Source: Balneolaceae bacterium (GTDB lineage Bacteria; Bacteroidota; Rhodothermia; Balneolales; Balneolaceae). From it: DNA of 32,941 nt. The stretch lies in the NCBI GenBank assembly GCA_020832415.1, contig JAFIES010000067.1, positions 1 to 32,941 of the forward strand. The letters are read 5' to 3'. A program made the translations under genes and the position numbers. Positions 6,771-13,946 of this stretch are shown one piece after another. The notes beneath the pieces are model-generated. The model was not told where the DNA came from. It did no database searches and was given only the letters and a program-made list of their open reading frames with translations. Position 1 is the stretch's first letter. Each line of letters starts with the position of its first letter.

Positions 6771-8735
6771 TTAATCCGGATGTAGAATGTTAGATTTACT
6801 AAATGAGGTGACAGATTCATCAGGCTTCCTGTTTTTTGGTGTGATGTTTTTCTTCTCTTTAGTTTCGATGTCTTGGAAGCTCATTTGCACTTTTTTAATA
6901 GAGATGCCTTTTTGATGAGCTGTGGATTTTAACCTGTTGAGATTTTCATTTTTAATATTTTCATCACAGAGATAGACTGAATCTACTTTATGATTCAGAT
7001 AGGCTTTTGCCAGCTCCCAGTGCCCGCCAAAAATTGGAAATCCATTAATCAGTTTTCCTTTAAGTGCTGTGTTATCATCCAAAAACCCTACAACTTTTAT
7101 GTTGTTATTGGAGGAATCAATAAGGGAATGGAGCAATGAAACGCCGCTATGGCCGGCTCCGTAAATCAGTACATTTTTTCCGGATGGTTTATCGCGGTTG
7201 TACCAAAAACTTAACGCCTGATATGTCATCCTGAACCCAAGAATGAATGTTAACAGGAAGTAGAAATCTAAAATGAGAAATTGAACGGCTGCTACTAACG
7301 GTAATACTTCCATTATCGCAAAAACCACGGCTGTTAATCCTACTGCATAAGCAATGGATGCGGAAATATTCAAAAAATTACCTATCCCAAAAGGATTCAA
7401 CTTTTCACGATACAGTCCGGTTAGCCACATTACTGTTAGCTGTAGCGGCAAAATCCAGAGTATTGTGTTTTCAAAAGGCAGCTGATCCATTGCTACAGGA
7501 CTTACACTATTCAGCATCAGATAGCTGAGAAAGAATGCAGCCGCTATAAAACAGACGTCGATCAGTTTGACAAACGACAGCCGGTTTAATATCCATTTTT
7601 CATAAAAAGGCATCATCAAACCATTGTTGAAGATGGCAATTTCGTAGTAGCGCAATTTTTTAATGAACAGAACAAGTATAATTCCAAGCATTACGGCTAT
7701 TGTTACAGATCGTGCTGTAGTATCAATTTGTATGAACAGGAAGGCGCTGAAAGCAAAAAAGATGGATACGAAGTAGAGAACCAGAACGGTGTTTCGATGG
7801 CTTAAACCGAGTGAAAGAAGCCGGTGATGGATATGGGATTTATCAGGAGTAAACATACCATAGAGCCGGCGTAGCGACGAACGGGACAAACCATCGGGGT
7901 TTCGCTCAAGATAACTGCCTAAAAGGCGGCGTATCATTGAAACTAACGTATCTGTAATGGGAAGTACCAGTACAAGAATTGGAAAAAGAAGGGCGAATCC
8001 GGTTGAAATTTTTGCAGTGCTTTGTATAGATAACAGGGCAAGAGAAAATCCAATCAGTAAGCTGCCCGAATCTCCCATGAAAATTTTTGCGGGATTAAAA
8101 TTGAATCGTAAAAATCCAATAAGTGCCCCGGCAATTATAAGTGAGATGATTGCGGTTTCCACTTGCCCGGCGATCGCCGAAACCATAAAAATGGATATGC
8201 TTGCTATTACAGCTACACCGGCAGCAAGGCCATCCAGCCCGTCGATGAGGTTAAATGCATTGGTGATGCCTACAATCCAGATGATTGTAAGAGGGAAATC
8301 AAGAATGCCAACATCCAGAATACCCGCACCCAGTGGATTTGTAATATTTGATATTTTAAATCCGGCGAAGTAGATGAGTGTGGCAAGAAGAAGCTGTACT
8401 CCAAACTTAACTTCCGGTGAGAGTGGTTTAAGGTCGTCCCAGAATCCAAGTGCAAACAGGGCTACGAAACAAAAGATAAGTGTTGCAGCCGTTGTGCCAT
8501 TTTCCGACACCTGTGTGAATACATCCGGAAACAGCAAGAAAATGGTGAGAATTGAGATGCCGGCGCTGAGAAATATGGCAAGTCCTCCAATTCTCGGCAT
8601 CATCGTGGAGTGCACTTTTCGCTCTCCTGGTGCATCTGTGGCACCAATTTTTTTCGCAAACCGGATTACCCACGGTGTAATCAAGAGTGATAGTAAAATT
8701 GGCAGAATAATCGAATAGATATATGCGATTGTCAT
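6771..8735 (-). CDS. WecA/TagO-type polyprenyl-phosphate sugar-1-phosphate transferase fused to a membrane Rossmann domain
   Basis: Predicted initiating enzyme of EPS repeat-unit assembly. It would transfer a (HexNAc) sugar phosphate from UDP-sugar to undecaprenyl phosphate in the inner membrane. Residues 1-360 are a complete MraY/WecA-family domain with many membrane helices: D99-D100 in FWDDL, NAFNLIDGLDGL (159-170), the MGDSG loop (220-224) and the WecA-type HIHH (301-304). Residues about 385-510 add four more helices. Residues 519-620 form a Rossmann-like domain (NVLIYGAGHSGVSLLHSL, then VVGFLDD), as in the N-terminal half of WbaP/CapD-type proteins, but without a following sugar transferase or epimerase domain. 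WecA is usually about 350 residues, so this is a fusion. Confidence 0.85.
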   Translation of the reverse strand: MTIAYIYSIILPILLSLLITPWVIRFAKKIGATDAPGERKVHSTMMPRIGGLAIFLSAGISILTIFLLFPDVFTQVSENGTTAATLIFCFVALFALGFWDDLKPLSPEVKFGVQLLLATLIYFAGFKISNITNPLGAGILDVGILDFPLTIIWIVGITNAFNLIDGLDGLAAGVAVIASISIFMVSAIAGQVETAIISLIIAGALIGFLRFNFNPAKIFMGDSGSLLIGFSLALLSIQSTAKISTGFALLFPILVLVLPITDTLVSMIRRLLGSYLERNPDGLSRSSLRRLYGMFTPDKSHIHHRLLSLGLSHRNTVLVLYFVSIFFAFSAFLFIQIDTTARSVTIAVMLGIILVLFIKKLRYYEIAIFNNGLMMPFYEKWILNRLSFVKLIDVCFIAAAFFLSYLMLNSVSPVAMDQLPFENTILWILPLQLTVMWLTGLYREKLNPFGIGNFLNISASIAYAVGLTAVVFAIMEVLPLVAAVQFLILDFYFLLTFILGFRMTYQALSFWYNRDKPSGKNVLIYGAGHSGVSLLHSLIDSSNNNIKVVGFLDDNTALKGKLINGFPIFGGHWELAKAYLNHKVDSVYLCDENIKNENLNRLKSTAHQKGISIKKVQMSFQDIETKEKKNITPKNRKPDESVTSFSKSNILHPD

Positions 8736-8781
8736 TTTATGATAGCCTGTAAGTCTATAATCCGGGTTTGTGTTTTGATTA

Positions 8782-9600
8782 TCATTTGTAGGGCAGTTTC
8801 CAGTTCATAGAAAATGGCAGATGGTGGCTTTCAATCGTACTGCCATGAGAGAGTACCGATCCCTGAAGTATGGCATTTTTAAGTTGCCTCACATTACCCG
8901 GCCACGCATAGATTTTGCATTCATTCACAGCTTCAGGTGTTATTGCAAGATTTTGCCAGGAGGGTTCAGAAGATTTTGCCTCAGCCAGAAACGTTTTTAT
9001 TAATGCGGGAATGTCTTCTTTTCTTTCCCGTAAGGGAGGGAGCATTATGGAAATTGGATTGAGTATTTTCAGCAGTTCTCCCCAAACTTTTGTTTTTGCT
9101 AATTTTTGAAACGAATCCTGGCTGATTGATAGAATTAGCCGCGGGAACATCGAGATATTGTACTTAAACAATTGGTTACAACCGCGGATGTATGAATTCA
9201 CAATATTAAGCATATACTCTCCCGAGAGCTCTGAAAATTGATCCAGGTAGAGAATGCCGCCACCGGCTTTTTCCAGTGCTTCATATTTAATTTGCAGATG
9301 CTCATTTTCAAAATGGATATGCTCCCAAAACGCTTCTTTAAATTTGGCTTCCGTAACATCAATGCAGTAAAATGTGTGGAATGGCCCATTCTCTCTCAGG
9401 CTGCATCTATGAATAATTTGAGCAAGCCTTTTTTTGCCAACGCCAATCTCCCCAATCAAAACAATATGCTGTTCGAGAAGTGCAATGCTTTTCACTTTTG
9501 TGAAAATATCTCTCATTAATATACTTTCGGTTCCTAAGCCATTCTCTTCTGATAAATAATCGGTTAAACCTGGTGTATTATTGACGGATGAAGGTGTCAT
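8782..9600 (-). CDS. Degenerate sigma-54-activator-type AAA+ protein
   Basis: A stand-alone AAA+ domain of the NtrC type, 272 residues, with neither receiver domain nor DNA-binding helix-turn-helix. Visible motifs are Walker A GEIGVGKK (50-57), a Walker B-like GGGILYLDQ (113-121), LPPLRERKEDIPALI (187-201) and the sensor-II region WPGNVRQLKNAI (233-244). Key parts are missing. The GAFTGA loop that contacts sigma-54 is replaced by HIHFENEHLQIKY, the Walker B DE is DQ (120-121), and the usual arginine-finger segment is WGELLKIL. It is unlikely to remodel sigma-54 holoenzyme; a nucleotide-sensing or inhibitory role is possible. It sits between the PorV-like gene (2-base gap) and wecA-like gene (46-base gap). 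Confidence 0.8.
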   Translation of the reverse strand: MTPSSVNNTPGLTDYLSEENGLGTESILMRDIFTKVKSIALLEQHIVLIGEIGVGKKRLAQIIHRCSLRENGPFHTFYCIDVTEAKFKEAFWEHIHFENEHLQIKYEALEKAGGGILYLDQFSELSGEYMLNIVNSYIRGCNQLFKYNISMFPRLILSISQDSFQKLAKTKVWGELLKILNPISIMLPPLRERKEDIPALIKTFLAEAKSSEPSWQNLAITPEAVNECKIYAWPGNVRQLKNAILQGSVLSHGSTIESHHLPFSMNWKLPYK

Positions 9601-9602
9601 AG

Positions 9603-10574
9603 TTATAGTTGAATGGTTAATCCTATCTGATGGAAATATTCGCCATCCATATTTTTTGGTGAAGCCATATAATTGAGGCTTCCATATTTAAAGTTCAAGC
9701 CAATACCGGCCCTTGGAATAAATTTTGACTGGCCTACATGAAATATGGCACCCCCTCTCAATGCAAGAATTGAATTTGGCATCAGTTCGAGTCCGCCTTT
9801 ATACCATATTCCGCTTTCACCAAATCGCTTTTCGTTGGCAAACGAAATGGACATATAGGTTCTCTCTTCTATTGGGAACCGGAATGTTGCACCCAGTTCA
9901 AGCGATTGCTGCATTAAATTACTGCCCAGAGTTGTGACTCCGGTTTCAATAATTTCATAGTTTGATTCATGCCCTAATCCGCGAAATACCATTCCGTAGG
10001 AAATATTTTTAGCGGGTGCATATAGAATTCCAATATCAGCAAAGTATGTCCAATACCTGGCGTCCTGATTAAAGGAGTATGTTACACTTTGGAGCACACC
10101 CAGGCTAAATACATCGGTTATTGAATATGCATAGGCAGCCTGAGCGTGATACAGTTTTACATCAGGTTCCGGAAGCCGGGAGTTACCAAAGAAATCAAGT
10201 TCTTCAAAACCCTGATTTACCATTCCAACCCGAACTGTAAAATGGTGATTGTCTATCGACAGGGTTGGTAATGTGAGGCTATGCTGTATCAAATTTGTAT
10301 TCCAGATGTGATTGGAGTTTGCCTGGAGTACGAAGTTATTCTGATATAATCCGGAAAGTGCCGGGTTTATACCGAAAGATGCTCTCCCATAAAGATCAGA
10401 AACCGTGGCGCTTCCCAGGGCTAACGAGCGTGTGTCGAATTGCTGGATTGTGAGTACTCCTTTATACTCATCAGGTGTAACGATTTGTGCCTTCACTACT
10501 GCTTGAAAACTCAAGCTGATAGCACACAGAAGAACAACTGTAACATGTATTTTATATAGAAATCTTTTCCTCAT
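9603..10574 (-). CDS. PorV/PorQ-like outer-membrane beta-barrel protein
   Basis: A 323-residue protein with a signal peptide (hydrophobic residues about 12-29, cleavage near VVKAQ) and then alternating amphipathic strands typical of outer-membrane barrels. The opening segment QFDTRSLALGSATVSDLYGRASFGINPA resembles the start of PorV/PorQ (UPF0164-like) barrels, which often carry an alternating Gly/Ala-rich first hairpin and an early NPA motif. It ends in a strand closing with an aliphatic-aromatic pattern (HQIGLTIQL). It starts one base after the stop of the Wza-like gene. In this context it may form or assist a surface exit or attachment site for the polymer; that is inference. Confidence 0.7.
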   Translation of the reverse strand: MRKRFLYKIHVTVVLLCAISLSFQAVVKAQIVTPDEYKGVLTIQQFDTRSLALGSATVSDLYGRASFGINPALSGLYQNNFVLQANSNHIWNTNLIQHSLTLPTLSIDNHHFTVRVGMVNQGFEELDFFGNSRLPEPDVKLYHAQAAYAYSITDVFSLGVLQSVTYSFNQDARYWTYFADIGILYAPAKNISYGMVFRGLGHESNYEIIETGVTTLGSNLMQQSLELGATFRFPIEERTYMSISFANEKRFGESGIWYKGGLELMPNSILALRGGAIFHVGQSKFIPRAGIGLNFKYGSLNYMASPKNMDGEYFHQIGLTIQL

Positions 10575-10575
10575 G

Positions 10576-11292
10576 TTACCCGAATACTCTAAAGATTCCG
10601 AAGAGGACTACGATATCCCTCAAAAATTCTGACATTTCTCTAACCACATTCTCTTTCTTCGGTACATAAACAATATCACCCGGCCGCACGATGAGAGGCG
10701 CTGAGTTCATCTGTCCGCTGTCCAGATATTCAAGCAGATCGAGTTTTACGTAATTTTCGGGTGATGCTTGCCTGTATAGCTTTACTTTACTCAAATCTGC
10801 AAGCTCAGTGTGCCCTCCCGCCGTGGCAATTAACCTGAAAATGGATGTTTGGTCAGCAACCGAATAGTTATCAGGCCGTTCAACCATTCCTATGATGGAT
10901 ACAATCATTGTATCCGTGTTACGGATTGATACCGTCAAGTTCAGATCTCCTCTTATATACTCCATCAATTTGAGTTCGAGAGATCGTTTCAGTTGTTCTT
11001 GTGTATAACCGGTTACAGATATTTCACCAACCAATGGAATAGCTATCGTTCCCACTCTTGATACAGTAGTAAGTGTGTTAAAGCTGGGTTGCTCCCAAAC
11101 AAGGATCTCAATCTCATCACCGGGCCGTATTTGATATGTTGTATCAGAAATTTGAACCTCTGATGCAGCTCGATTCAAAATTTCCACGTTCCTGTCATCA
11201 CTGATCGTACGGGTTGATGTGCAAGCCTGGAGAATCCCCAGGAAACAGATAAGCAGAAGTGTGGGATAATGAAAACGACGTGTATTTCTCAT
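10576..11292 (-). CDS. Wza-type polysaccharide export lipoprotein
   Basis: Predicted outer-membrane export channel subunit for EPS. I chose the ATG at 11292; a TTG at 11301 would add three residues. With this start the lipobox is ILQAC (Cys24). The poly-export domain begins at about residue 54 (YQIRPGDEIEILVWEQPSF), with the typical VGTIAIPLVGEISVTGYT, and is followed by one SLBB-like domain (MIVSIIGMVERPDNYSV through VRPGDIVYVPKK). The end, FLRDIVVLFGIFRVFG, is a hydrophobic or amphipathic helix like that used by Wza to span the outer membrane. At about 240 residues it is shorter than Wza (about 380), as is common for Bacteroidota-type homologues. First gene of its operon. Confidence 0.88.
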   Translation of the reverse strand: MRNTRRFHYPTLLLICFLGILQACTSTRTISDDRNVEILNRAASEVQISDTTYQIRPGDEIEILVWEQPSFNTLTTVSRVGTIAIPLVGEISVTGYTQEQLKRSLELKLMEYIRGDLNLTVSIRNTDTMIVSIIGMVERPDNYSVADQTSIFRLIATAGGHTELADLSKVKLYRQASPENYVKLDLLEYLDSGQMNSAPLIVRPGDIVYVPKKENVVREMSEFLRDIVVLFGIFRVFG

Positions 11293-11342
11293 GATATTCA
11301 ATACAATCTAAATTTGGTGATGTGATGCTGTGCCTCTTTATA

Positions 11343-11358
11343 GACAACAACAGTGCCA
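11343..11358 (-). promoter_or_regulatory. Candidate sigma-54 promoter of the Wza-like operon
   Basis: On the minus strand the sequence is TGGCACTGTTGTTGTC. The -24 block TGGCAC is exact and the spacing is right, but the -12 block is TTGTC where TTGCA/T is expected, so the otherwise invariant GC is GT. It lies about 50 bp upstream of the ATG at 11292. The position is good and the -12 mismatch lowers confidence. Confidence 0.4.
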
Positions 11359-11633
11359 AACTATTAAACATCATTTTTGAAAGTAGTCTAAGTGTTTGAT
11401 AATCAATATTTAAATTCACTTATAAACTATGGGCAACGTCTATATTTCAGAAAGATCAAACAGGTGTAGGGAAGTAATTGCACACATCAGCTGCTGAATC
11501 TGGGTAAATACGAATCAGATTTGATTTTGAGTGATTGCACAAAACGATGAGCTGAAAAAAGAATCCGTTCAAAACCCGCACCAGATAGTAATAAAGCCCC
11601 TTTTATTCTGCACCAGGCTAAAGTTCCCCACTT

Positions 11634-11649
11634 TGGCATAACAATTGCA
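11634..11649 (+). promoter_or_regulatory. Sigma-54 (-24/-12) promoter of the chain-length/Wzy/Wzx operon
   Basis: TGGCATAACAATTGCA fits the sigma-54 consensus TGGCAY-R-N4-TTGCW completely, with GG and GC separated by exactly 10 bases. A transcript would start near 11660, leaving a leader of about 45 bases before the ATG at 11708. Transcription would need a sigma-54 activator with an intact GAFTGA loop, which this window does not encode. Confidence 0.8.
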
Positions 11650-11707
11650 AACAGATAGCTGACGATAATCGTCATCAGGTCAAGACTGTATATAATCATC
11701 AAATTCC

Positions 11708-13036
11708 ATGTACGAGATTAAAGATGTTTCCCAGGATATTAAATCAGCTGCAAAACGGCGATGGGTGTTGTTAATATTCACACCCATCCTTTTTGTATTA
11801 GCAGCAATTACGGCCCTCTATTTTATTGAGCCGAATTACAAATCCTCTACCACAATTTTGGTACAGCAGGATGAAACTCTGAATCCCCTTGTACTTTACG
11901 AAATAGCAGTTCACATCGCTTCAGAAGACAGGCTGCAATCACTTAATGAAATTATCTACAGCAGATCTACAATGGAGGTATTAATAGATAGTCTTCAGCT
12001 GGAGAGAGGCATACGGACAGAGGCGGAAAAGCAGCTCCTAATTGAGAAAACCCAAAAAAATATTGAGACCCGATCAAGAGCATCCGATTCATTTGAAATC
12101 AGTTTTTATGATACCAACCCTGTTCGTGCCCGGGATGGTGCTGAACTTCTTGCCAACTATTTTATCAGTTCAAAACTTCGCATGGAAACCCGACGGCACG
12201 AAGAAACCGTGCAATTCTTCACTGTAAAGTTACAAGAGCTGGAAGAGATTGTTAGAAATCAGAGAGATCAGTCAGTTTCAACAACATCAGACCGTATGAG
12301 AGATCTGCCAAGCAGTGCCGAAAGCCTTCAGGATCGATTGCAGGTAATTAACACACAATTAGATGGAATTGAATGGCAGCTTGTACGGGAAGAGGATAAA
12401 CTAGCGATTATCACAGCCTATCAAACAGAGACCAATCAAACCGAGGCCATTATGCATCTTTACAGGCTTCCAATCTCAGAAATTCAATTTGGCGGTGAGC
12501 TATCGGATCTGTTAAATGAGTATGATACACTTCAGCAGCAATACACAGAAAGTTATCCAAGGCTTCGGGCTCTGTCAGAGCAGATAAGGGTTGTCGCAAA
12601 CCGGATTCCTTCTACATTTGAATCGAATATACAGCGTTTAAATTCACAGAAGCGCGATTTAACCCAGCAAAAACAACGGGTTATCAGTGATATGCAGCAA
12701 TATTTTGTTGCCACCCAGAGAGTTAGTTCGCAACAATCAGATTTTAGCATTTATGAGGGATTACTGAATGAAATGAGAGTGAAACTTGAGCAGGCAAGAA
12801 TGACCCGCGATATAGGCCAGCGTGCAGGTGACCAATTTGTTGTTCTTGATGCTGCAAATATCCCCGAGAAACCTGCATCTCCAAACAAACGGCTTGTTAT
12901 TGGTATTGGCTTAATCATAGGAATCATAATGGGCGTTGCAGCAAGCTCAGTGGCGGAAGTGATGGACACCACTCTGCGTGATGAACGAGATATACCCTAT
13001 CAAAAACCTATAATTGCATACCTAACCAGTGGATAA
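11708..13036 (+). CDS. Wzz/GumC-type polysaccharide chain-length determinant (no kinase domain)
   Basis: Inner-membrane polysaccharide co-polymerase of 442 residues. It has an N-terminal membrane helix (about 19-40) followed by EPNYKSSTTILVQ, typical of Wzz domains. A long periplasmic region with extensive coiled-coil character follows (about 165-370). The C-terminal helix is preceded by a proline-containing segment (PEKPASPNKRLVIGIGLIIG, about 387-406). The tyrosine-kinase-like ATPase that many GumC/Wzc proteins carry at the C-terminus is absent; it is encoded by the next gene. The layout resembles chain-length proteins of exosortase-associated EPS loci. It would set polymer length with the Wzy-like protein. 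First gene after the sigma-54 promoter. Confidence 0.85.
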   Translation: MYEIKDVSQDIKSAAKRRWVLLIFTPILFVLAAITALYFIEPNYKSSTTILVQQDETLNPLVLYEIAVHIASEDRLQSLNEIIYSRSTMEVLIDSLQLERGIRTEAEKQLLIEKTQKNIETRSRASDSFEISFYDTNPVRARDGAELLANYFISSKLRMETRRHEETVQFFTVKLQELEEIVRNQRDQSVSTTSDRMRDLPSSAESLQDRLQVINTQLDGIEWQLVREEDKLAIITAYQTETNQTEAIMHLYRLPISEIQFGGELSDLLNEYDTLQQQYTESYPRLRALSEQIRVVANRIPSTFESNIQRLNSQKRDLTQQKQRVISDMQQYFVATQRVSSQQSDFSIYEGLLNEMRVKLEQARMTRDIGQRAGDQFVVLDAANIPEKPASPNKRLVIGIGLIIGIIMGVAASSVAEVMDTTLRDERDIPYQKPIIAYLTSG

Positions 13037-13052
13037 GATTACAGGCAAACCC

Positions 13053-13775
13053 ATGAGCAAAGAAAATGTATTTAACAATAAAGACATAGATTCTATTGAG
13101 GTTGTTGAAGATAATTTAGTAGCACAAGAAGCGAATAAACTACCCGTACTTTTTTTACCCGAAACTGAAAACCAGGTAGATTATAAATGTATTTCAAAGA
13201 AATATTACAACAGCTTCAACTTTTCTAAACTTGCTTCAGCGTTCAACGGCTCAAAAATGACGATAGGAGTTACCAGTGCCGGAAGGAGAGATGGGAAAAC
13301 CCTGGTGGCAGCAAATATGGCCGTTTCGCTTGCCTCCGGGTATAATCAAAAGACTGTGCTGGTGGATATGAATTTTCTAAATCCCGATATGCACCGTGTA
13401 TTTGGCACGGATTTGCGGCCCGGATTATCCGATGCCATTGCCAGTGAAAAAATAAGAGTTGTGCCTACAGGGATTGCAAATCTGTATTTAATGACAGCAG
13501 GAAGCAGCACAAGTTTAACACCCGGAATTGAACACACGCTGGTTCTTCGAAAAATTCTTTTTGCCTTAAAGAGCAAATTTGATTTCGTGATCATCGATAT
13601 GGGCTCCATTCTTCCCATCGAAAAATTTCCAATTCATTTTATAAATGAAATAGATGGACTTGTTGGCGTAATAGACAGCAAGAAAACAAAAAAGGGAGAA
13701 TTCAATAAGATCTTTAAACACCTCGATGAGAGTCAGTTTATCGGTTATGTTTTCAACCGGGCAGAGAACTCATGA
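13053..13775 (+). CDS. CpsD/Wzc-type ATPase, probably degenerate as a tyrosine kinase
   Basis: Cytosolic P-loop ATPase of the MinD/BY-kinase superfamily, 240 residues from the ATG at 13053; a GTG at 13029 overlapping the previous stop would add eight. Visible motifs are Walker A TSAGRRDGKT (74-83, Lys82), Walker A' VLVDMNFLNPDMHRVF (Asp105) and Walker B FVIIDMG (Asp182). In BY-kinases Walker A' reads DxDxR; here it is D-M-N-F-L, so the second Asp and the Arg are lost. There is no C-terminal tyrosine cluster (the end is FNRAENS). It probably partners the Wzz-like protein as an ATPase, with kinase activity doubtful. The first 55 residues appear unstructured. Confidence 0.82.
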   Translation: MSKENVFNNKDIDSIEVVEDNLVAQEANKLPVLFLPETENQVDYKCISKKYYNSFNFSKLASAFNGSKMTIGVTSAGRRDGKTLVAANMAVSLASGYNQKTVLVDMNFLNPDMHRVFGTDLRPGLSDAIASEKIRVVPTGIANLYLMTAGSSTSLTPGIEHTLVLRKILFALKSKFDFVIIDMGSILPIEKFPIHFINEIDGLVGVIDSKKTKKGEFNKIFKHLDESQFIGYVFNRAENS

Positions 13776-13936
13776 AAATTTTAATGGGGATTATTTTTTT
13801 CCACATGTTGATTTTATACAGAGCCAAGTTTTCCATTGATGGTGGCATACCCATTCTGTCAACCTTTTTTTTAACCGTACTGCTGGTCATCTACGTCGTA
13901 ATCATGATGTTTATCATGCCTGTACCCGAATCATAA
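13772..13936 (+). CDS. Small two-helix membrane protein (54 residues)
   Basis: A short gene whose ATG overlaps the stop of the ATPase gene (ATGA at 13772-13775) and ends at a TAA 10 bases before the Wzy-like gene. The product starts MKILMGIIFFHMLILYRAKF, then has a polar turn (SIDGGIP) and a second hydrophobic stretch of about 24 residues ending MFIMPVPES. It could span the inner membrane once or twice. The coupled start, tight spacing on both sides and membrane-protein composition argue that it is real. I recognise no family. By position it may be an accessory of the Wzz/CpsD/Wzy assembly. Confidence 0.65.
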   Translation: MKILMGIIFFHMLILYRAKFSIDGGIPILSTFFLTVLLVIYVVIMMFIMPVPES

Positions 13937-13946
13937 GTGTTGAAAA

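Larger units (their letters stand above)
11293..11707. other. Divergent regulatory region between the two EPS operons
   Basis: A 415-bp spacer separates the Wza-like (minus) and chain-length (plus) genes. It holds a near-perfect sigma-54 promoter facing right (11634-11649) and a weaker candidate facing left (11343-11358). The intervening sequence would be the place for activator sites; ATTGCACA occurs twice there (11477-11484 and 11534-11541), which is not beyond chance. No convincing gene is present. Confidence 0.65.

Noticed and set aside
7957-8373. 138-residue plus-strand frame within the wecA-like gene
   Set aside because: Antisense to conserved MraY-family motifs; low-complexity Pro/Ile/Ser translation typical of shadow frames.
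11477-11541. ATTGCACA twice (11477, 11534) and GAATCAGA shared by both sigma-54 upstream regions (11512, 19674) as activator sites
   Set aside because: Shared 8-mers between regions of this size are expected by chance about a third of the time; without conservation they cannot be claimed.
11487-11702. 71-residue minus-strand frame in the divergent spacer
   Set aside because: It runs through the consensus sigma-54 promoter at 11634, begins against the opposite gene and has no family resemblance; regulatory DNA is a better explanation.
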